Source of the DNA: Ignelater luminosus
Lineage: Eukaryota; Arthropoda; Insecta; Coleoptera; Elateridae
Length of the DNA: 64,000 nucleotides
Direction of reading: 5' to 3'
Assembly: GCA_011009095.1 (NCBI GenBank)
Contig: VTPC01005831.1
Location: 22,704 to 86,703 of the forward strand
Below, in pieces: positions 1-12,212 of this stretch. The stretch's first letter is position 1. Each line of letters opens with the position of its first letter. Below the pieces are notes generated by a model. The model made no database searches, was not told where the DNA came from, and saw only the letters and a program-made list of their open reading frames with translations. The translations under genes were made by a program, and so were the position numbers.

Positions 1-1217
1 TATCAATTTTTAGCTTATCACTTTTTTATGTAATGGAAGCACCTGAGCATTCTGCCATGTTGCTGGAATCTTACTTTATGTCGGACATTTATTTAGAAGA
101 ATTCTCATAGACTCTGTTGTTGCAATTCCTCCCAGCTTTATCATGTCACTTGTAATACCATCGCCTCCAGGTGCTCTCTTGTTCTTCATTTGGGACAATG
201 CTAATTCTACTTCTTATATGGCTATATCGGGAAGTTCTTCATATCCAACATTCAGAATTGTTTTGTTGACTGCATTTGATGGTTTTGGAATCATTTCTTT
301 TTATAATGTACTGTAGAAGTTTTCAGTAATACGTATTAGATCATTTTTTTCTTCTTTGGTGTCTCCGTTGGTGTCTTTTAATTGATGTATTCTGAGTTGC
401 CCTTTAGTGTTAATTGTCTTGAGAATTTTCATATTTTTGTTGTTTTCAATAATTGTTTTTATCAATTCTATGTTGTAGTGTCTTAGATTGTCCCTTGTTT
501 TCTTCTTTATGGTTTTATTTAAGTCACATTCAGAGGTCCTTTTTCATCATTTTTCTTCTTTCAGTCATAAGTTCTTTTGTTTCTTTGCTAATTTTTGTTT
601 GTTTAGGTTTTCTAGCACTGGTACATACCTTCTTGGTAACCACTTTAATATCCGTTTTTATTTTAATTTTTAATGTATTTATGTCCAACATTTCTTTGTT
701 AGATAGTTTTCTCTTCAGTTCTGTTTGATATTTTTGAATATTTTCATTTATTATTTCCATTGTGGGGAACCGTTGGTGTTTAAATAATTTTCTACGTTCT
801 GGATTAAGATTTATCTCTATTCTGACTGTTATCAACCTATGATCACTAGCAGTATCAAAATGATTCAAGACTGATGCATCTTTTTCATGTGTTTTTGATT
901 CCTTAATATGTAATCAATTTCATTCTTTGTAGTTGAATCTGGGTTTCCCAAGTCCATCATCTTTTTGCCAGTTTCTTGAAGAAAGTATCATGCAGTACAT
1001 TTTTTCACGATCTAAATTGTTTATCGATCTTTCTCCTTGTTGAATCGAGACCGAAATTTGCAATGTGCTTCCTTTTGCTTTTGTTATTTGTTTCTACTTC
1101 TAATTTGACATTAAAGTTACCAATAACAATCTTGTAGTATGTTTTATCTAATGTTGTTAGACGAAACAGCAATTGGAAAATAGAATTAATAATGAAAAAT
1201 TGCTGTCTTTTATTCAA
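1..1217 (-). mobile_element. Non-LTR retrotransposon fragment (endonuclease and start of RT), decayed
   Basis: Read on the minus strand, several broken frames resemble the apurinic-type endonuclease and N-terminal reverse transcriptase of an RTE-like LINE. Around 1217-1005 there is an endonuclease core with a G-N-F-N motif (family D-F-N). Around 960-830 a stretch carries N-E-I-D-Y-I-L and then S-D-H-R-L, the last endonuclease motif. From about 530 to 1 the frame passes into the linker and early RT (K-R-A-P-G-G-D-G is visible near 190-150). Stop codons and frameshifts interrupt it, so it is not active. It sits upstream of the first visible SPT6 exon and is probably intronic. The RTE-like label is from motif recall, not a search. 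Confidence 0.75.
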
Positions 1218-1570
1218 TCACTTAATGATATTGGCTTCCATATCACTGATATTGATTATTGACTTTATGGCCCATATAATGGTTGATTTCTACATATTTT
1301 TGAAGTTGTAATTCACAATATATGTACATACTGTACAAGTTGTCCTACTTAAACCGAATTCTTTCAAAAAGTATTACTTTTGGCACTAGATTCTCCATCG
1401 ACTTCCTTATATAACAAAAGTGTAAAGTGAAGCTTTTTTGTGTGCTGTGAAATTGTCATTTTCATACATAATTGCACAAAAATGACTTCATCAGATTCAG
1501 AAGAAATGACGATTTTATATTGCATATGAAAAAAAGAAATGTTATCTGAAATGTAATGTATGGGTTAGAG

Positions 1571-1722
1571 CAGAGGTGGGCAAACTTGAACTTGACTGAT
1601 GACAAAACACGTTTGCATATTTTCAAGACTAATTTGCTTTTCTACTCAAAAGTTAGTTCTTGTTGACCTATTTACCTTTGTATGAGCTAATTCACCGCAG
1701 GGGCCAAATTTGTCCACTGCTG
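1571..1722. mobile_element. Short hAT-like MITE
   Basis: About 150 bp with imperfect terminal inverted repeats. The left end reads CAGAGGTGGGCAAA and the right end, reverse-complemented, reads CAGCAGTGGACAAA. CAGNGGTGGGCAA ends are common in animal hAT elements. The flanking 8-mers match only partly, so the target-site duplication is not clear. Confidence 0.5.
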
Positions 1723-2203
1723 GCATTGGTTTATTATTTCTTATTAGAAACCATGATGTTAGATATTTTCAAAATATTTTACTAAGTGATTCTATGATGT
1801 TTCAAGATTATTACAGAAAGATAGAATACTGTTTCAACAAGTTATGTTAATGTGTTAACAGTTTTCTCATGCTGGTCATACTAGTTATTGCAGCTTTCTA
1901 ACCTAAACTTCACCTATGACTTAAATCTTCCAACTGATTGTATTCCAAACCAAGTGTTGAAGATTTTGGTGGGTTGATGATGACTGACGCAAAGTAGGAA
2001 TTAAATTCTTTCTTTCTGTAAAGTTATACATAAATATCATGGCACCAAATAAGCTTTTGTTTTACAATTTTGTGATGTCTTAAAATATAAAAGTTATAAA
2101 CCAACAAATAGAACTCCAAAATCCTACATTTGTACAAAATTAAAAATCAATTACGTAACTAATTTTTATTTATTTTATTAAATAGCATGCATTTTTTTTT
2201 TAG

Positions 2204-5200
2204 GAACAAGTACCAAAAGAAGAACTGCTTGAGAATCTTTACTTAGAATTTGTCAATCGTACCAATGAAGTAGGTGTAGACATTAATCAAGCTGTTCAAC
2301 ATCCACACACATCGAATTTGGTGCAATTTATTTGTGGCTTAGGGCCTCGTAAAGGCCAAGCCTTACTGCGCGTACTTAAGCAGACTAATCAAAGACTGGA
2401 AAATAGAACGCAATTAGTCACTGCTTGTCACATGGGTCCTAAAGTTTTTATCAATTGTTCTGGTTTTGTCAAGATTGATACTAACAGTTTGGGTGACAGG
2501 TATATTTTCAACATGTTATTTGTGTTTAGCTATTTTAATTCGATTATTATTTGCAGCACTGAGGCTTACGTTGAGATTCTGGATGGCTCAAGAGTACATC
2601 CGGAAACCTATGAATGGGCTCGAAAAATGGCCGTTGATGCTCTAGAGTATGATGATGATGAAGGAGCAAATCCTGCTGGAGCTTTAGAAGAAATTCTAGA
2701 AGCACCTGAAAGACTGAAAGATTTGGATCTAGATGCGTTTGCTGAAGAATTGGAACGACAGGGTTTTGGTATGAAGTAACAAGATTGGTCGTTGAAATTT
2801 ATTTTGTAATTTTATTATCTTTTTAATAGGAAACAAAAGTATTACTCTTTATGATATTAGAGCAGAATTAAACTCAAGGTATAAAGATCTACGAACACTA
2901 TTTAGTTCAGCTAATCCTGAAGAATTGTTTGATATGTTAACCAAAGAAAGTCCAGAAACATTTTACATTGGGAAGATGGTTACAGCTACTGTTGTAGGTA
3001 AGTAAACAGTTTGTATATTGTTATTGTGTTCAAAACTTATGTTTTACATTTAATGTAGGAATTACACATAAGAAGCCTCAGGGTGAACAATTAGATCAAG
3101 CAAATCCTGTAAGAAATGATGAGACTGGTCTATGGCAATGTCCATTCTGTTTAAAGAATGACTTTCCTGAATTATCTGATGTATGGAATCACTTTGATGC
3201 AGGATCTTGCCCCGGTCAAGCTACTGGTGTACGATTAAGGTTGGATAATGGAATTTCTGGTATGATATTTAAAAATTTGTCTTGTTTTATTTGATTGTAA
3301 AAATAAGACTTTTAGGTTATATACATATAAAGAATTTGAGTGATAAACATGTTACAAATCCTGAAGAACGTGTTTCAATGGGGCAATTAATACATTGTCG
3401 GATTATTAAAATTGATGTCGAACGATTTTCTGTAGATTGTACATCTAAATCGAGTGATTTATCAGATAAAAATCATGAATGGAGGTAAATTGTTTTTTAT
3501 TTCTTTTTGTAAGAGATATTTATTCTGCAATCGGTTCCAGACCAACTAAAGATCCTTATTATGATCAAGAATCTGAAGACAAAGATATAAGAACAGAACA
3601 AGAAATAAAGAAGAACAAACAAAGACAAACTTATATTAAGCGTGTTATTGTTCACCCGCAATTCCACAACATATCATTTGCTGAAGCTGAAAAATGTATG
3701 GCGAACATGGATCAAGGTGAAGTAATCATTCGTCCCTCTAGTAAAGGTGCTGATCATCTGACTATAACATGGAAAGTTACTGATAAGATATACCAACATA
3801 TTGATGTCAAAGAAGAGGGTAAAGCTAATGATTTCTCACTGGGTTCCTCATTGTGGATTAATGGGGAAGAATTTGAAGATCTAGACGAAATTATTGCTAG
3901 ACACGTTACACCTATGGCAGCTCATGCGCGTGATTTGCTGTATTTCAAATATTATAAAGATATGGAGGGTGGTTTAAAAGATAAAGCTGAAGAATTTTTA
4001 AAAGATGAGAAAAAGAAAAATTCCTCAAAGATTCATTATGTTATTAGTGCTAGCAAAGTAAGATATTTTAGCAAACTTAATTTAATTTGATTTTTAATGA
4101 TTTTAAATTTTAGAATTATCCAGGAAAGTTTTTATTATCCTATCTTCCACGAAATAAATGTAGGCATGAGTTTGTGACTGTAACACCAGATGGTTTTCGG
4201 TTTCGACAACAAATGTTTGATTCTGTTGGTAGTTTATTCAAATGGTTTAAAGAACACTTTCGGGATCCCATACCTGGTGGTGCTACACCTGGTACGCCTA
4301 GACCGGGACATAATTCATTTGGTAGTGCTACACCTAACATTAACAGTAAGTACTCAATATAAATCTAAATAAAATCGAAATATAACACATTACTATACAA
4401 TTATTGTAGATATGAATCCTGAAGCTATTCAACGAGTTGCACAGAATTTACCAAGCCATATGATGCAAACACTATCGGCTGTTGCAAATCAAACCCCACA
4501 TTATCCACATACACCTGGAGGTGCTTATGGAGCTAATACCTTTGTTAACACTGTAAGTATTTTATTAAGATCGAAAAGTAGAAATTAATTTATAATTTTC
4601 AATTTTATTGCAGCCTTACACCCCAAGCGGTCAGACTCCGTACATGAATCTAACTCCATATCAAACACCAAAATATGGGCAACAAACGCCATCACCTCTT
4701 CCAAGCGCACCTCATTTAAACGGTCCATTTTTACATCCTGGTGCTGTAACCCCATCACAAAGAACACCTACCTACAGAGGAGTTCCTCCTACACATTCAC
4801 CACTTGTGCATAGTAGTCCACATCCTAGTCCACATGCAAGACCATTTTCAGTTGCAAGTGATCACGGAAGAGGATATGATGGTATGTTAGTTTATAAATG
4901 ACCATAAGTATCATTATCTTAAAAAAAATACTGTGAATAGGTCCTCGAGGATTCTCATCAGAATCACCTAGAAGTGGTTTAGATTGGCAGAAAGCTGCAG
5001 AAGCATGGGCGGCAAGATCTAAAGGAAGAGATGGACATTCAGGTATTATTTATTATTTTATAAAAAGTAATTCAATCTTTATTTTATTTTATTATTACAG
5101 GAACTCCAAGAATGGATGGTCGCAATACTCCAAGGACACCTAGAACAGGAGGTGATTTAGAAAGATCTAAATATATTACCAAAAGTCCACGCTCAGCTAG

Positions 5201-5279
5201 ATCCACTCCAAGAACAAATAACTCACCACATTCAATGTCACTTGGAGATGCAACTCCACTATATGATGAGAATATATAG
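2204..5279 (+). CDS. SPT6: Transcription elongation factor SPT6, C-terminal half (partial, 11 exons)
   Basis: SPT6 is a histone chaperone and elongation factor that travels with RNA polymerase II. Visible exons are 2204-2499, 2557-2768, 2830-2997, 3059-3259, 3316-3484, 3541-4057, 4114-4345, 4410-4552, 4614-4881, 4941-5042 and 5101-5279, all with GT/AG borders and an unbroken frame. They give 828 residues, about half of a typical SPT6. In order: a helix-hairpin-helix stretch ([11 protein letters not shown]), the death-like domain, an S1 domain with the metazoan CPFC...H...C insertion, then the tandem SH2 domain (about residues 370-595) with its phosphate-binding arginine in IIRPSSKG, and a Thr-Pro-rich tail with repeated TP motifs. 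The stop is TAG at 5277-5279. The N-terminal exons lie upstream of the window. Tandem SH2 binds the phosphorylated Rpb1 linker in known SPT6 proteins. Identification is very secure. Confidence 0.97.
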
Positions 5280-5950
5280 GAAAAAATATATAAGTGACGT
5301 GATTTTATATAAAATGCTGTGAAAAGCTTGTTAGCTACAAATACGAATTCTATACATAACATTGTTATATGTAAGTAATGTCCAATTAGCGAGTAATTGG
5401 TTACTTCTTGCTTTTAATTATTGTACATCGCAAACCAGTTTTTAATATTTCGCTCTATGATTTGTTATTATCTTATTATTATGTTGTGTGATTAAAAAGA
5501 ATTGTAAATGTAATTAAATTTTAAACGAACATCTTTAAATCTGTTTTACATTGAATGATAGACTTTTATAATTTTAATTTTTTTTAAGTTTGTATTAGTA
5601 ACTGATAAAAAATGACAATCCCTGATTTGAACAAGACAAATGTATTTTAAAAATTCTTAACTATTGTGTGCAAAGTAAACTTATTGTAAAATATTACGAT
5701 TGTAAGAAATTTGCTTAATAATATAATTATATGAATTAATTTAACTCAAATTATTATTGGTCCAAATATATGAGTTTTGTAAATAATGTGTATTTTCTTT
5801 AACAATCAACATATAAAGGTGTTAAAAATAACAGTTGAAAGATCAATCCTCTGATTTTCCTTCCTGCTCACTAATGTTAATGATGGAACTAGAATTTCCT
5901 TGGTGCAAACATGTTATGCCAATTAGTAAATAAAATAACCATTAAGAAAC
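5280..5950 (+). other. SPT6 3' untranslated and flanking sequence
   Basis: AT-rich non-coding sequence following the SPT6 stop codon. A canonical AATAAA lies at 5929-5934 and could end the transcript about 650 bp after the stop. No other feature is visible. Confidence 0.45.
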
Positions 5951-5952
5951 AT

Positions 5953-6541
5953 TTAATTCGTAATTGTCTTTAATAGTGATGTACTGTAATTTGACGCATT
6001 CTCAAATACCATTCTGATATTTGTGAAATAAAAAATAAACATAAGTAGCATCCCAATAAAACAAATAATGGATAAAAAACTAACTAGCTGCATGTAGAAG
6101 TGACATGACATGAGGACAACTTGCTGTTGAAATAATATTAATAAGAGATAAGACAAGGTAATGTTTGCTGAATATAATTATTTTATTAATATTTAGAATT
6201 TGAACACACAAGTTTGCTTATTATTAAGGACCAAAGATCAGGTTATCACAATGTCAGACATTCTGGGAAGATAGGTCATGCTCTACTATTCAATCTTTGC
6301 TTTTACTACTCCAATCATCTTTGATAGTATGAAATTTGCTGGGTTTAGAATTTAAGGTTATGTAATCCTGAAGTTTAAATCGCAATGTTGCAATATTTAA
6401 AAGTTATTACAATTTAAAATGAAAGGCATTAGAATATGCAAAATGTAAAATTAATAATTGTCACTTACCTTCTATAAAATGCTCTATAATAATTAGAAAT
6501 CCTGTAAAACAAATAATGATGAGACATTGCGCTATAAACAT
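5953..6541 (-). CDS. Candidate small membrane-peptide gene (unproven)
   Basis: On the minus strand a first exon could run 6541-6469: ATG, 24 codons that are mostly hydrophobic with an I-I-I-C-F-T-G core, then a good GTAAGT donor. Further on, about 6156-5953 is an open stretch with one strong hydrophobic segment (S-I-I-C-F-I-G-M-L-L) and a polar tail ending in TAA. The two hydrophobic cores resemble each other. However, the best acceptor (TTTCAACAG near 6129) joins them out of frame, so either these are two separate peptides or the model is wrong. It is convergent with SPT6, as the membrane microprotein genes at 17.5-18.0 kb are convergent with the SH2 gene, but sequence similarity to them is too weak to claim. 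Confidence 0.25.
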
Positions 6542-6549
6542 AACCTAAA

Positions 6550-7371
6550 ATAGCTGACAGTTTAGATTGAAGGTATGCTTGACACAGAAGACGTGCATTT
6601 TACACGTACATTAGACTGTATGTGCCTCATATTTGCCTCACATACTTAAGTCAAATAAAAATTATTGTAATAAACTATTTAAAATTTAAATAAAGGAAAA
6701 ATCAAATTTAACAGCTTTGCGCATGTACATTCATAATATCTAAATTGTTGACTAAATAAGGTCATGTAAACAATTCATATTGTTGACATGTCAAGAACGA
6801 ATTGTTGACAAGCACATCACTCCTTGAGGGTATACAAAAATCTGTTTTTTTTCCTTATCAATTATAAATCGTATTTTTCCAGTTTTATTAATTGAAATAT
6901 TGTATTAATAGATTAAAATAAAGGGTGAAAAATATAGTTTACAATAAATAAGAGAGAGACAGATTCTATTCCCAGGGTACAACATGCACACATTCCCCGT
7001 TGACTGAAAATAAAGCAGAACTCAAAATAATAGAGTTGCAACTTTATAATGAAAAATGTCATATTGGGTGAAAAAATGAATAGTAGTCTATATGATCTAT
7101 CTTTCCAAAATGCTTTTGACTACATGATCGTTAGCTGATGTTACCATACAAATTTGCATAATATTGTATTTTACTTTACAGGTTTAATTGGTCAATTCTT
7201 ACAACATAGCAACCTTATATATTATAAAATCTCAGTTTAAAATAATTTATTTTAAAACTTATTGTAAGGAATTTTGTTCCATCCCAAATTACGACTTGAT
7301 CTCTGGTCCTTTATCATTATTATTATTATATTGTATTACAATAGTAGAAATAAAAGCTAATAAAACTATTA
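6550..7371. other. Non-coding AT-rich stretch
   Basis: No convincing reading frame, repeat or site seen. It contains a short ATT microsatellite near 7315-7330. Confidence 0.5.
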
Positions 7372-7606
7372 CACTGTGCTAGTTCAAGAATCTGCAAGCT
7401 GAGACTTGGCTGAATTCAATGATGCTAGCCGTTGTTCTTAGTTGAGCTTTTTTTTCAAGAGATTTGAGGTTTGAAGGTTATAGGCCTAAGTATCCCAAAA
7501 ACACGTTATTTTTGTCATTTCTTTACCATTTATTGAATTTAAATCAATGGAAATCGATCAGATATTGATCGTTTCAATAACATTACTTCAAATAGAAACT
7601 ACCCAC
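7372..7606 (+). repeat. Left terminal inverted repeat of the 3 kb transposon
   Basis: About 235 bp arm beginning CACTGTGCTAG. Its reverse complement aligns with 10155-10409, including the blocks GAACAACGGCTAGCAT and AAACGATCAATATCTGATCG. Confidence 0.85.
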
Positions 7607-7613
7607 ATAGCAA

Positions 7614-7795
7614 AGACACGTCATACTGACGTAAGTGTTTGGTCATTCATAACGTCAATCTTCCCATTAAAATGACGTGTTGTAAACGTAAATATTACAT
7701 ACATAAGTCACAGCCCAGTGACGTTATATCACAACGTCGTTTTGACGTCACACCATAACGCCACCTTGACGTCAGTTAAAAAGTCACAAATACGT
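7614..7795. repeat. Cluster of TGACGT/ACGTCA motifs
   Basis: Within about 180 bp there are around nine ACGTC-type hexamers on both strands, including the palindrome TGACGTCA, far above what this AT-rich background would give. It lies just inside the left arm. Subterminal motif clusters of this kind often bind the transposase; a CRE-like host regulatory role is the alternative. There is no equally dense cluster next to the right arm. Confidence 0.6.
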
Positions 7796-8327
7796 CTCTT
7801 GAATGTAATAAATAAATCACAATTTACAAAAAGAAAATATATTATTAGAATATAGATACAAATGCAGTTACAGAAAAACGAAAGAAACCCACACAGTAGA
7901 TGTGACCTGTGAACCAAAAAATTCTACCTCAAAGAGACTCACATTTTGAACTGTTTGTATTTTGATTCAGATATAAGTACTAGAAGAAATCCAGTGACTG
8001 TCAGTTTGAATTTCAAGTTATTTTGAGTATGACAAATCTTAAATCTATATTTTTTTATTAAATGCTTTTTTATTGATTTATCTATATAATTTGTTTATAA
8101 TATCAAATATTCACAGGAAAGATCTAGTTTTAACCAGGTTTTGGTTCTATTGATGGTTGATAGTTCTAACGAATTAATCTGTTATGACTAATATTAATTA
8201 TTTTACAAGATCAATCTTGGAAGTAACATTTTTGGTTCATGGTTACAAATACAAAATCTGAACTAAATTGCATAAATATTCTTACAAGTATAAAAACACT
8301 TACATATTATAATACATCTATATACAT

Positions 8328-8916
8328 TCACTTGCAAAACGAAAGTACACAAGCACAAATGATTTGCGACTCTTCATTAGTGTAGTATAGCAATTCATTC
8401 TTCATTTTATTGGCAAGTGTATCAGTTAAAACATGTTTCAGGATGTTATTTACTCTTGATGTTAGGTCTCTTCCACCAAGTATAGATAAGTATGAGCTCT
8501 ACAACAAATACAAAAGAAATGCATACAATAACATGCAATAAGAAATGACTTACAAATTCAATCAGATGTTCTGGTTTCTGCAAGTATTCAATATTTTGCA
8601 GCTCCTGTTGATTTGATGCTGGCAGACTTAAGGGAATCTCTGGAATTTGAATTGTTGAATTTCTAGAGACAGGATGGTTATGAAGAATGCTCAGAATCTG
8701 ATTATTCTGTTGCTTTAAATGTGCTAAAGTAGAAAGCACTTTTTTCAAAACTAAAAACCAAAAGACTGTATTAAAGTTTCCTTTTTTCTCTACAAAATCA
8801 AGTTTACCAGCATTTATGTTCAACTCTGTTTCACAAGGAGTATAGGTAGCTGATAAATGTAAATGGGCCTTTAAATCTAAATCACCCAAAATCGTTTGGA
8901 TATTATGATACGTCGC
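8328..8916 (-). CDS. DUF4806 domain protein, partial (two exons seen)
   Basis: Exons on the minus strand are 8916-8554 and 8498-8328, joined by a 55-nt intron with GTAAGT donor and TTGTTGTAG acceptor; the frame is kept and ends in TGA at 8330-8328. The protein shows a mid-region rich in K/Q, then a DUF4806-like block: a short S-L-P-A-S-N-Q-Q-E-L start, L-I-E-F across the intron, S-Y-L-S-I-L-G-G-R-D, and a helical L-T-D-T-L-A end. DUF4806 has no established function; it is frequent in insects and cnidarians and is often associated with repeats. The upstream limit is a possible acceptor at 8917; no start codon was found, so more 5' exons or a truncation are likely. It lies within the inverted repeats of the 3 kb element and overlaps the opposite gene by a few bases. 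Confidence 0.7.
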
Positions 8917-10086
8917 CTGAAACTATCGCAGCGGCAATCAATTCTTTTAGCAAAGGATTTGAAACAAGTGAACATTTTGGCACCAGATGTTTGGATATAC
9001 AGAGCAACCAATCGTCATCATCATTTTAAGAATTTTTTCAGATCCATTGAGAATAATTCACTCGCTAGCTGCATTGATATCCGTAGTTTGATTTTAACAA
9101 TGCACCATGAATATATAAACCCGAAGATTGGCGATTGTTTATCGATTCCTCCAAAAGCAGTTTGAAAGCAGTTCTTCTTCACGTAACCAATTCAAAAAAT
9201 TTCGTTCCGATCGCATTGAGCACTGACACGAAGGAAACTTATGCATCATTGAAAAAAATCATCGAGTATGTGAAATACAATGAACATAAGTGGAAGATTT
9301 GTGCCGATTTGAAAGTGATAACTCTTTTGAGAGGAATGCAAACGGGATACACCAAAAATATGTGCTTCATCTACCTATGGGATACCCGTTTTACTGGCGA
9401 TCAATATCAAGAACGCAACTGGCCTCTAAGTGAAGAATCTAGATTGCGATGAAACAATATTATTGAGACTCTACTTGTGCCAACCGAAAAAGTACTGCTA
9501 CCACCATTCCACATCAAACTAGGAATTGTTAAGAATTTCATAAAAGTATTGAATCCAGAAGGAAATTGCGTCGCATTTTACCACGGTTAAGTGGGATGAA
9601 AATAAAAGAAGGTGAGTGTTTGAATCGAAGTGTTGATCAAATTAAATTTCATTTCATATCATGGTTGTTTTACAGGAATACTTAATGGACCGACCGGACA
9701 TTCGTCGTTTGATGAAGGATCAAGCATTTGAAAATGCACTCGGTGATCTGGAGCTTGTGGCATGGGATTGTGTGAAAGTGGTCATTGAGAATGTTCTCGG
9801 AATTCATCGATCTTAAAATTGGCGCATACTTATTGAAGAAATGTTTACCGCCTTCCACCGTATAAATGTTCGAATTCATTTTCTGCATTGTCATGTAGAA
9901 AGATTTGCTGAACAATCACCAGCTGAATCTGATGAGCATGACAAGCGTTTCCATCAAGTGACGGCAAGGCTTGAACATTGGTACAGTGAAAAGAAACTAC
10001 ATGCTCTATTAGGCGACATTTGTTGGAATTTACAAGACGAAGCAGACGGTACAGAAAAATTAGGAAATTATGATGGGAAAAAATGA
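8905..10086 (+). pseudogene. Transposase-like gene, broken (recurrent uncharacterised invertebrate family)
   Basis: Successive frames on the plus strand resemble a repetitive family, usually annotated as uncharacterised, found in aphids, Hydra and other animals. Hallmarks seen are D-W-R-L-F-I-D-S-S-K near 9130, K-E-T-Y near 9235, a G-Y-T-K segment followed by W-D-T-R near 9385, L-P-P-F-H-I-K-L-G near 9500, I-R-R-L-M-K-D near 9705, and R-F-H-Q-V near 9945. A probable 64-nt intron lies at 9612-9675 (GTGAGT to ACAG). Breaks include a frameshift near 9115, a stop at 9450, a frame change near 9685 and a stop near 9815. I infer it once supplied the transposase for the surrounding element. Confidence 0.75.
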
Positions 10087-10154
10087 CAATTTTTTGTGAA
10101 CAAATGATGGACAATCGTGTTGTAATTGGCCAAAATCAATTATTTCTTAAAAAA

Positions 10155-10409
10155 CGGTTTCTTATTTGATGTAATGTTATTGAAACGATCAATATCTGAT
10201 CGATTTAAATCCAATAAATGATAAAAAAAATGACAAACATAACGTGTTTTTGGGGTCCTTGGGCCTATAATCTTCGAACCTCAAATCTCTTGAAAAAAGC
10301 GCCAACCTAGAACAACGGCTAGCATTATTGAATTCAACATACCCGAGTTACGTTTTCCAGCCGGGTGCCCAGCTTGTCACAAAAAAAAGTTACCGATTCT
10401 AGCACAGTG
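10155..10409 (-). repeat. Right terminal inverted repeat of the 3 kb transposon
   Basis: Inverted counterpart of 7372-7606, ending in CTAGCACAGTG at 10409. The outer part has extra sequence compared with the left arm. Confidence 0.85.
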
Positions 10410-12212
10410 AATTATTATTTAAAAAATAACATGTATCTCACAGGATGATTCACAACTCGCGATTTAAATTTATTTTACCGCTGTAATTTTGTGACATCAC
10501 GGAAAGGATAAAACCGGATAAACCAATGGGATAAACAATCACTTTGCATGCGTCGTTAGATGATATATCGACAACCCTACTAATTTGACGCGATGCGAAA
10601 TTTATCTTTGTCATGACTTCGCCACCACTAGGGTCGCATAGTTATGTAGAATCGCGAATTGCCTGAACATTCTATAATAGTACAAGAGCCACTGACAGAA
10701 AAAGAAGACCTGAATCCTAATTTTCTGGCGTTGTTACACATCAACGCAGAAAGGTATCTATAGGTACTCTGGTGAAAATTTCAACGAGCTAGGTGTGGGC
10801 ATGCGCTCGTAGTGGAAATTATGAAAAAGTCTAGTTTTTTCATAAATCCTAACTATCTGGCGTTTATAAATTTTCGTAAAGTGGCGAAATACAAGTACTT
10901 TGGTGAAAACGCCAGAACGCTCGACATAGGCGGTTCCAGGTAAAACACGAAAAACAGTAAACGGAAAATGTCGCTTATCGTACCCAATCCAAACCACTTG
11001 AAATTTGCGTCATTTTATCAGTCTTTTTATCCTAATTCCTAAAATCAAAACGCCAGAAAGACTAGTGTGGTCTTTGTTTCTTTAATTAACATTTTATGCG
11101 AAAAAGTTCACTTTTTTCGTAGTTTTTTCCAGATTTTTAAAAAATCGTAAAAATATGCTTGAAATGCATATTAAGACTTGAAAATTTGGTTGCGTTTTAT
11201 TGAAAGTTTGTATAATACGAATTTTGGAACACCTGAAAGGTACGGCAAATTTATGATTATATCTCCGAAAAGATCAATATTTGCTCATTAACTATACTTA
11301 ATTATTACATAAATACGGATAGTCTAGATCTAAATATTACTTGTTGTATTATTATCTGCCGTCTTTGTTCCCACGTGACAGAAAAATCGAAAACTTCAAT
11401 GTAGCTGTGGTAAGTCTAATGAAATGCTGGATTTAACAACTAACGCTAATCGTGTAGGAGTAGCTAATATTACAATCACTTTCAAATTTTAAATTTAAAA
11501 GGCTGGAATTAATTAATAAGTAAACTTTGTCCTCTACGTGACATGAAAGAAATATATTGTAGATCTTGACAATTGTCTACACTACTTTTGCTTCTTTTTT
11601 TAGATCAAGCAAAGGGTAACTTGGTAACTTATATGTTTCTCGGTAGCGTAACTCAATTATTAATAAAGGCGTCTGTAGTTGCTACATCGATATAATCGAT
11701 TAACAGATTAATCAGGATAATTAATTAATCGATTTTTCAGTGGAAATCACAGCCCTAGTTTCCATACCGGGTCTGAGGAATGTTTTTTCATATTTTTTTT
11801 TTGTCAAAGAACACGACATGAAAATAACTGCAATCTTTTCCGAGACGGTTTGTGTGTTTTCAAAAAGGGAGACATCAATCAGAAAATATCAATTTAATGG
11901 TAAAGATTTCAGTCTAAATACGAAATACAGATGTGCAACTGCTGCAGTATATTCCACCTTAGTGGTAGTTTTTAAATAAAGTCTTCCTTTGATTTTTGCT
12001 AGTATTAAAGAAAACATTGCACGATTGTCTCTTGTGTGATAGTGGAGTGCCCTATTAGGTAGGTATAGTCTCTTAAATAGAGCATGTTTTCTTCCATAGC
12101 TACAGGTTCCATTACTAGTAGAACACTTCTAACTTTTATAAAGGTAAAGAATTTTCAAATTTGAAACAAAAATCTCTGCTGTATGTTATTGTCGTTCAAC
12201 TATTTTTCCGAT
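10410..12212. other. Intergenic region with a diverged direct repeat
   Basis: No gene recognised. Between about 10710 and 11060 the block CCTAA-N-CTGGCGTT followed some 60 bp later by TTTGGTGAAAA or CTGGTGAAAA occurs twice in direct orientation (near 10713 and 10846), and CGCCAGAA recurs near 10910 and 11047. The rest is plain AT-rich sequence, with a few short palindromic ATCGAT/TTAATTAA clusters near 11685-11735. Confidence 0.45.

Larger units (their letters stand above)
7372..10409. mobile_element. DNA transposon of about 3.04 kb with long inverted repeats
   Basis: Both ends read CACTGTGCTAG inward. Matching inverted arms follow: about 7372-7606 on the left and about 10155-10409 on the right, sharing long blocks such as the one containing CGATCAATATCTGATCGAT. 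The outermost 60 bp or so is less conserved between arms. Inside are a minus-strand DUF4806-type gene and a plus-strand transposase-like pseudogene starting almost back to back, plus a cluster of TGACGT motifs next to the left arm. CACTG-type termini recall the CACTA/Mirage/Chapaev group, but I could not define a target-site duplication, so the superfamily is open. Confidence 0.8.

Noticed and set aside
1478..1545. ATG frame beginning M-T-S-S-D-S-E-E, like the start of some Harbinger nucleases
   Set aside because: It stops after about 15 codons and nothing of the nuclease follows.
10758..10997. Minus-strand frame of 79 codons
   Set aside because: Lies in the diverged direct repeats around CTGGCGTT and has no coding signature.
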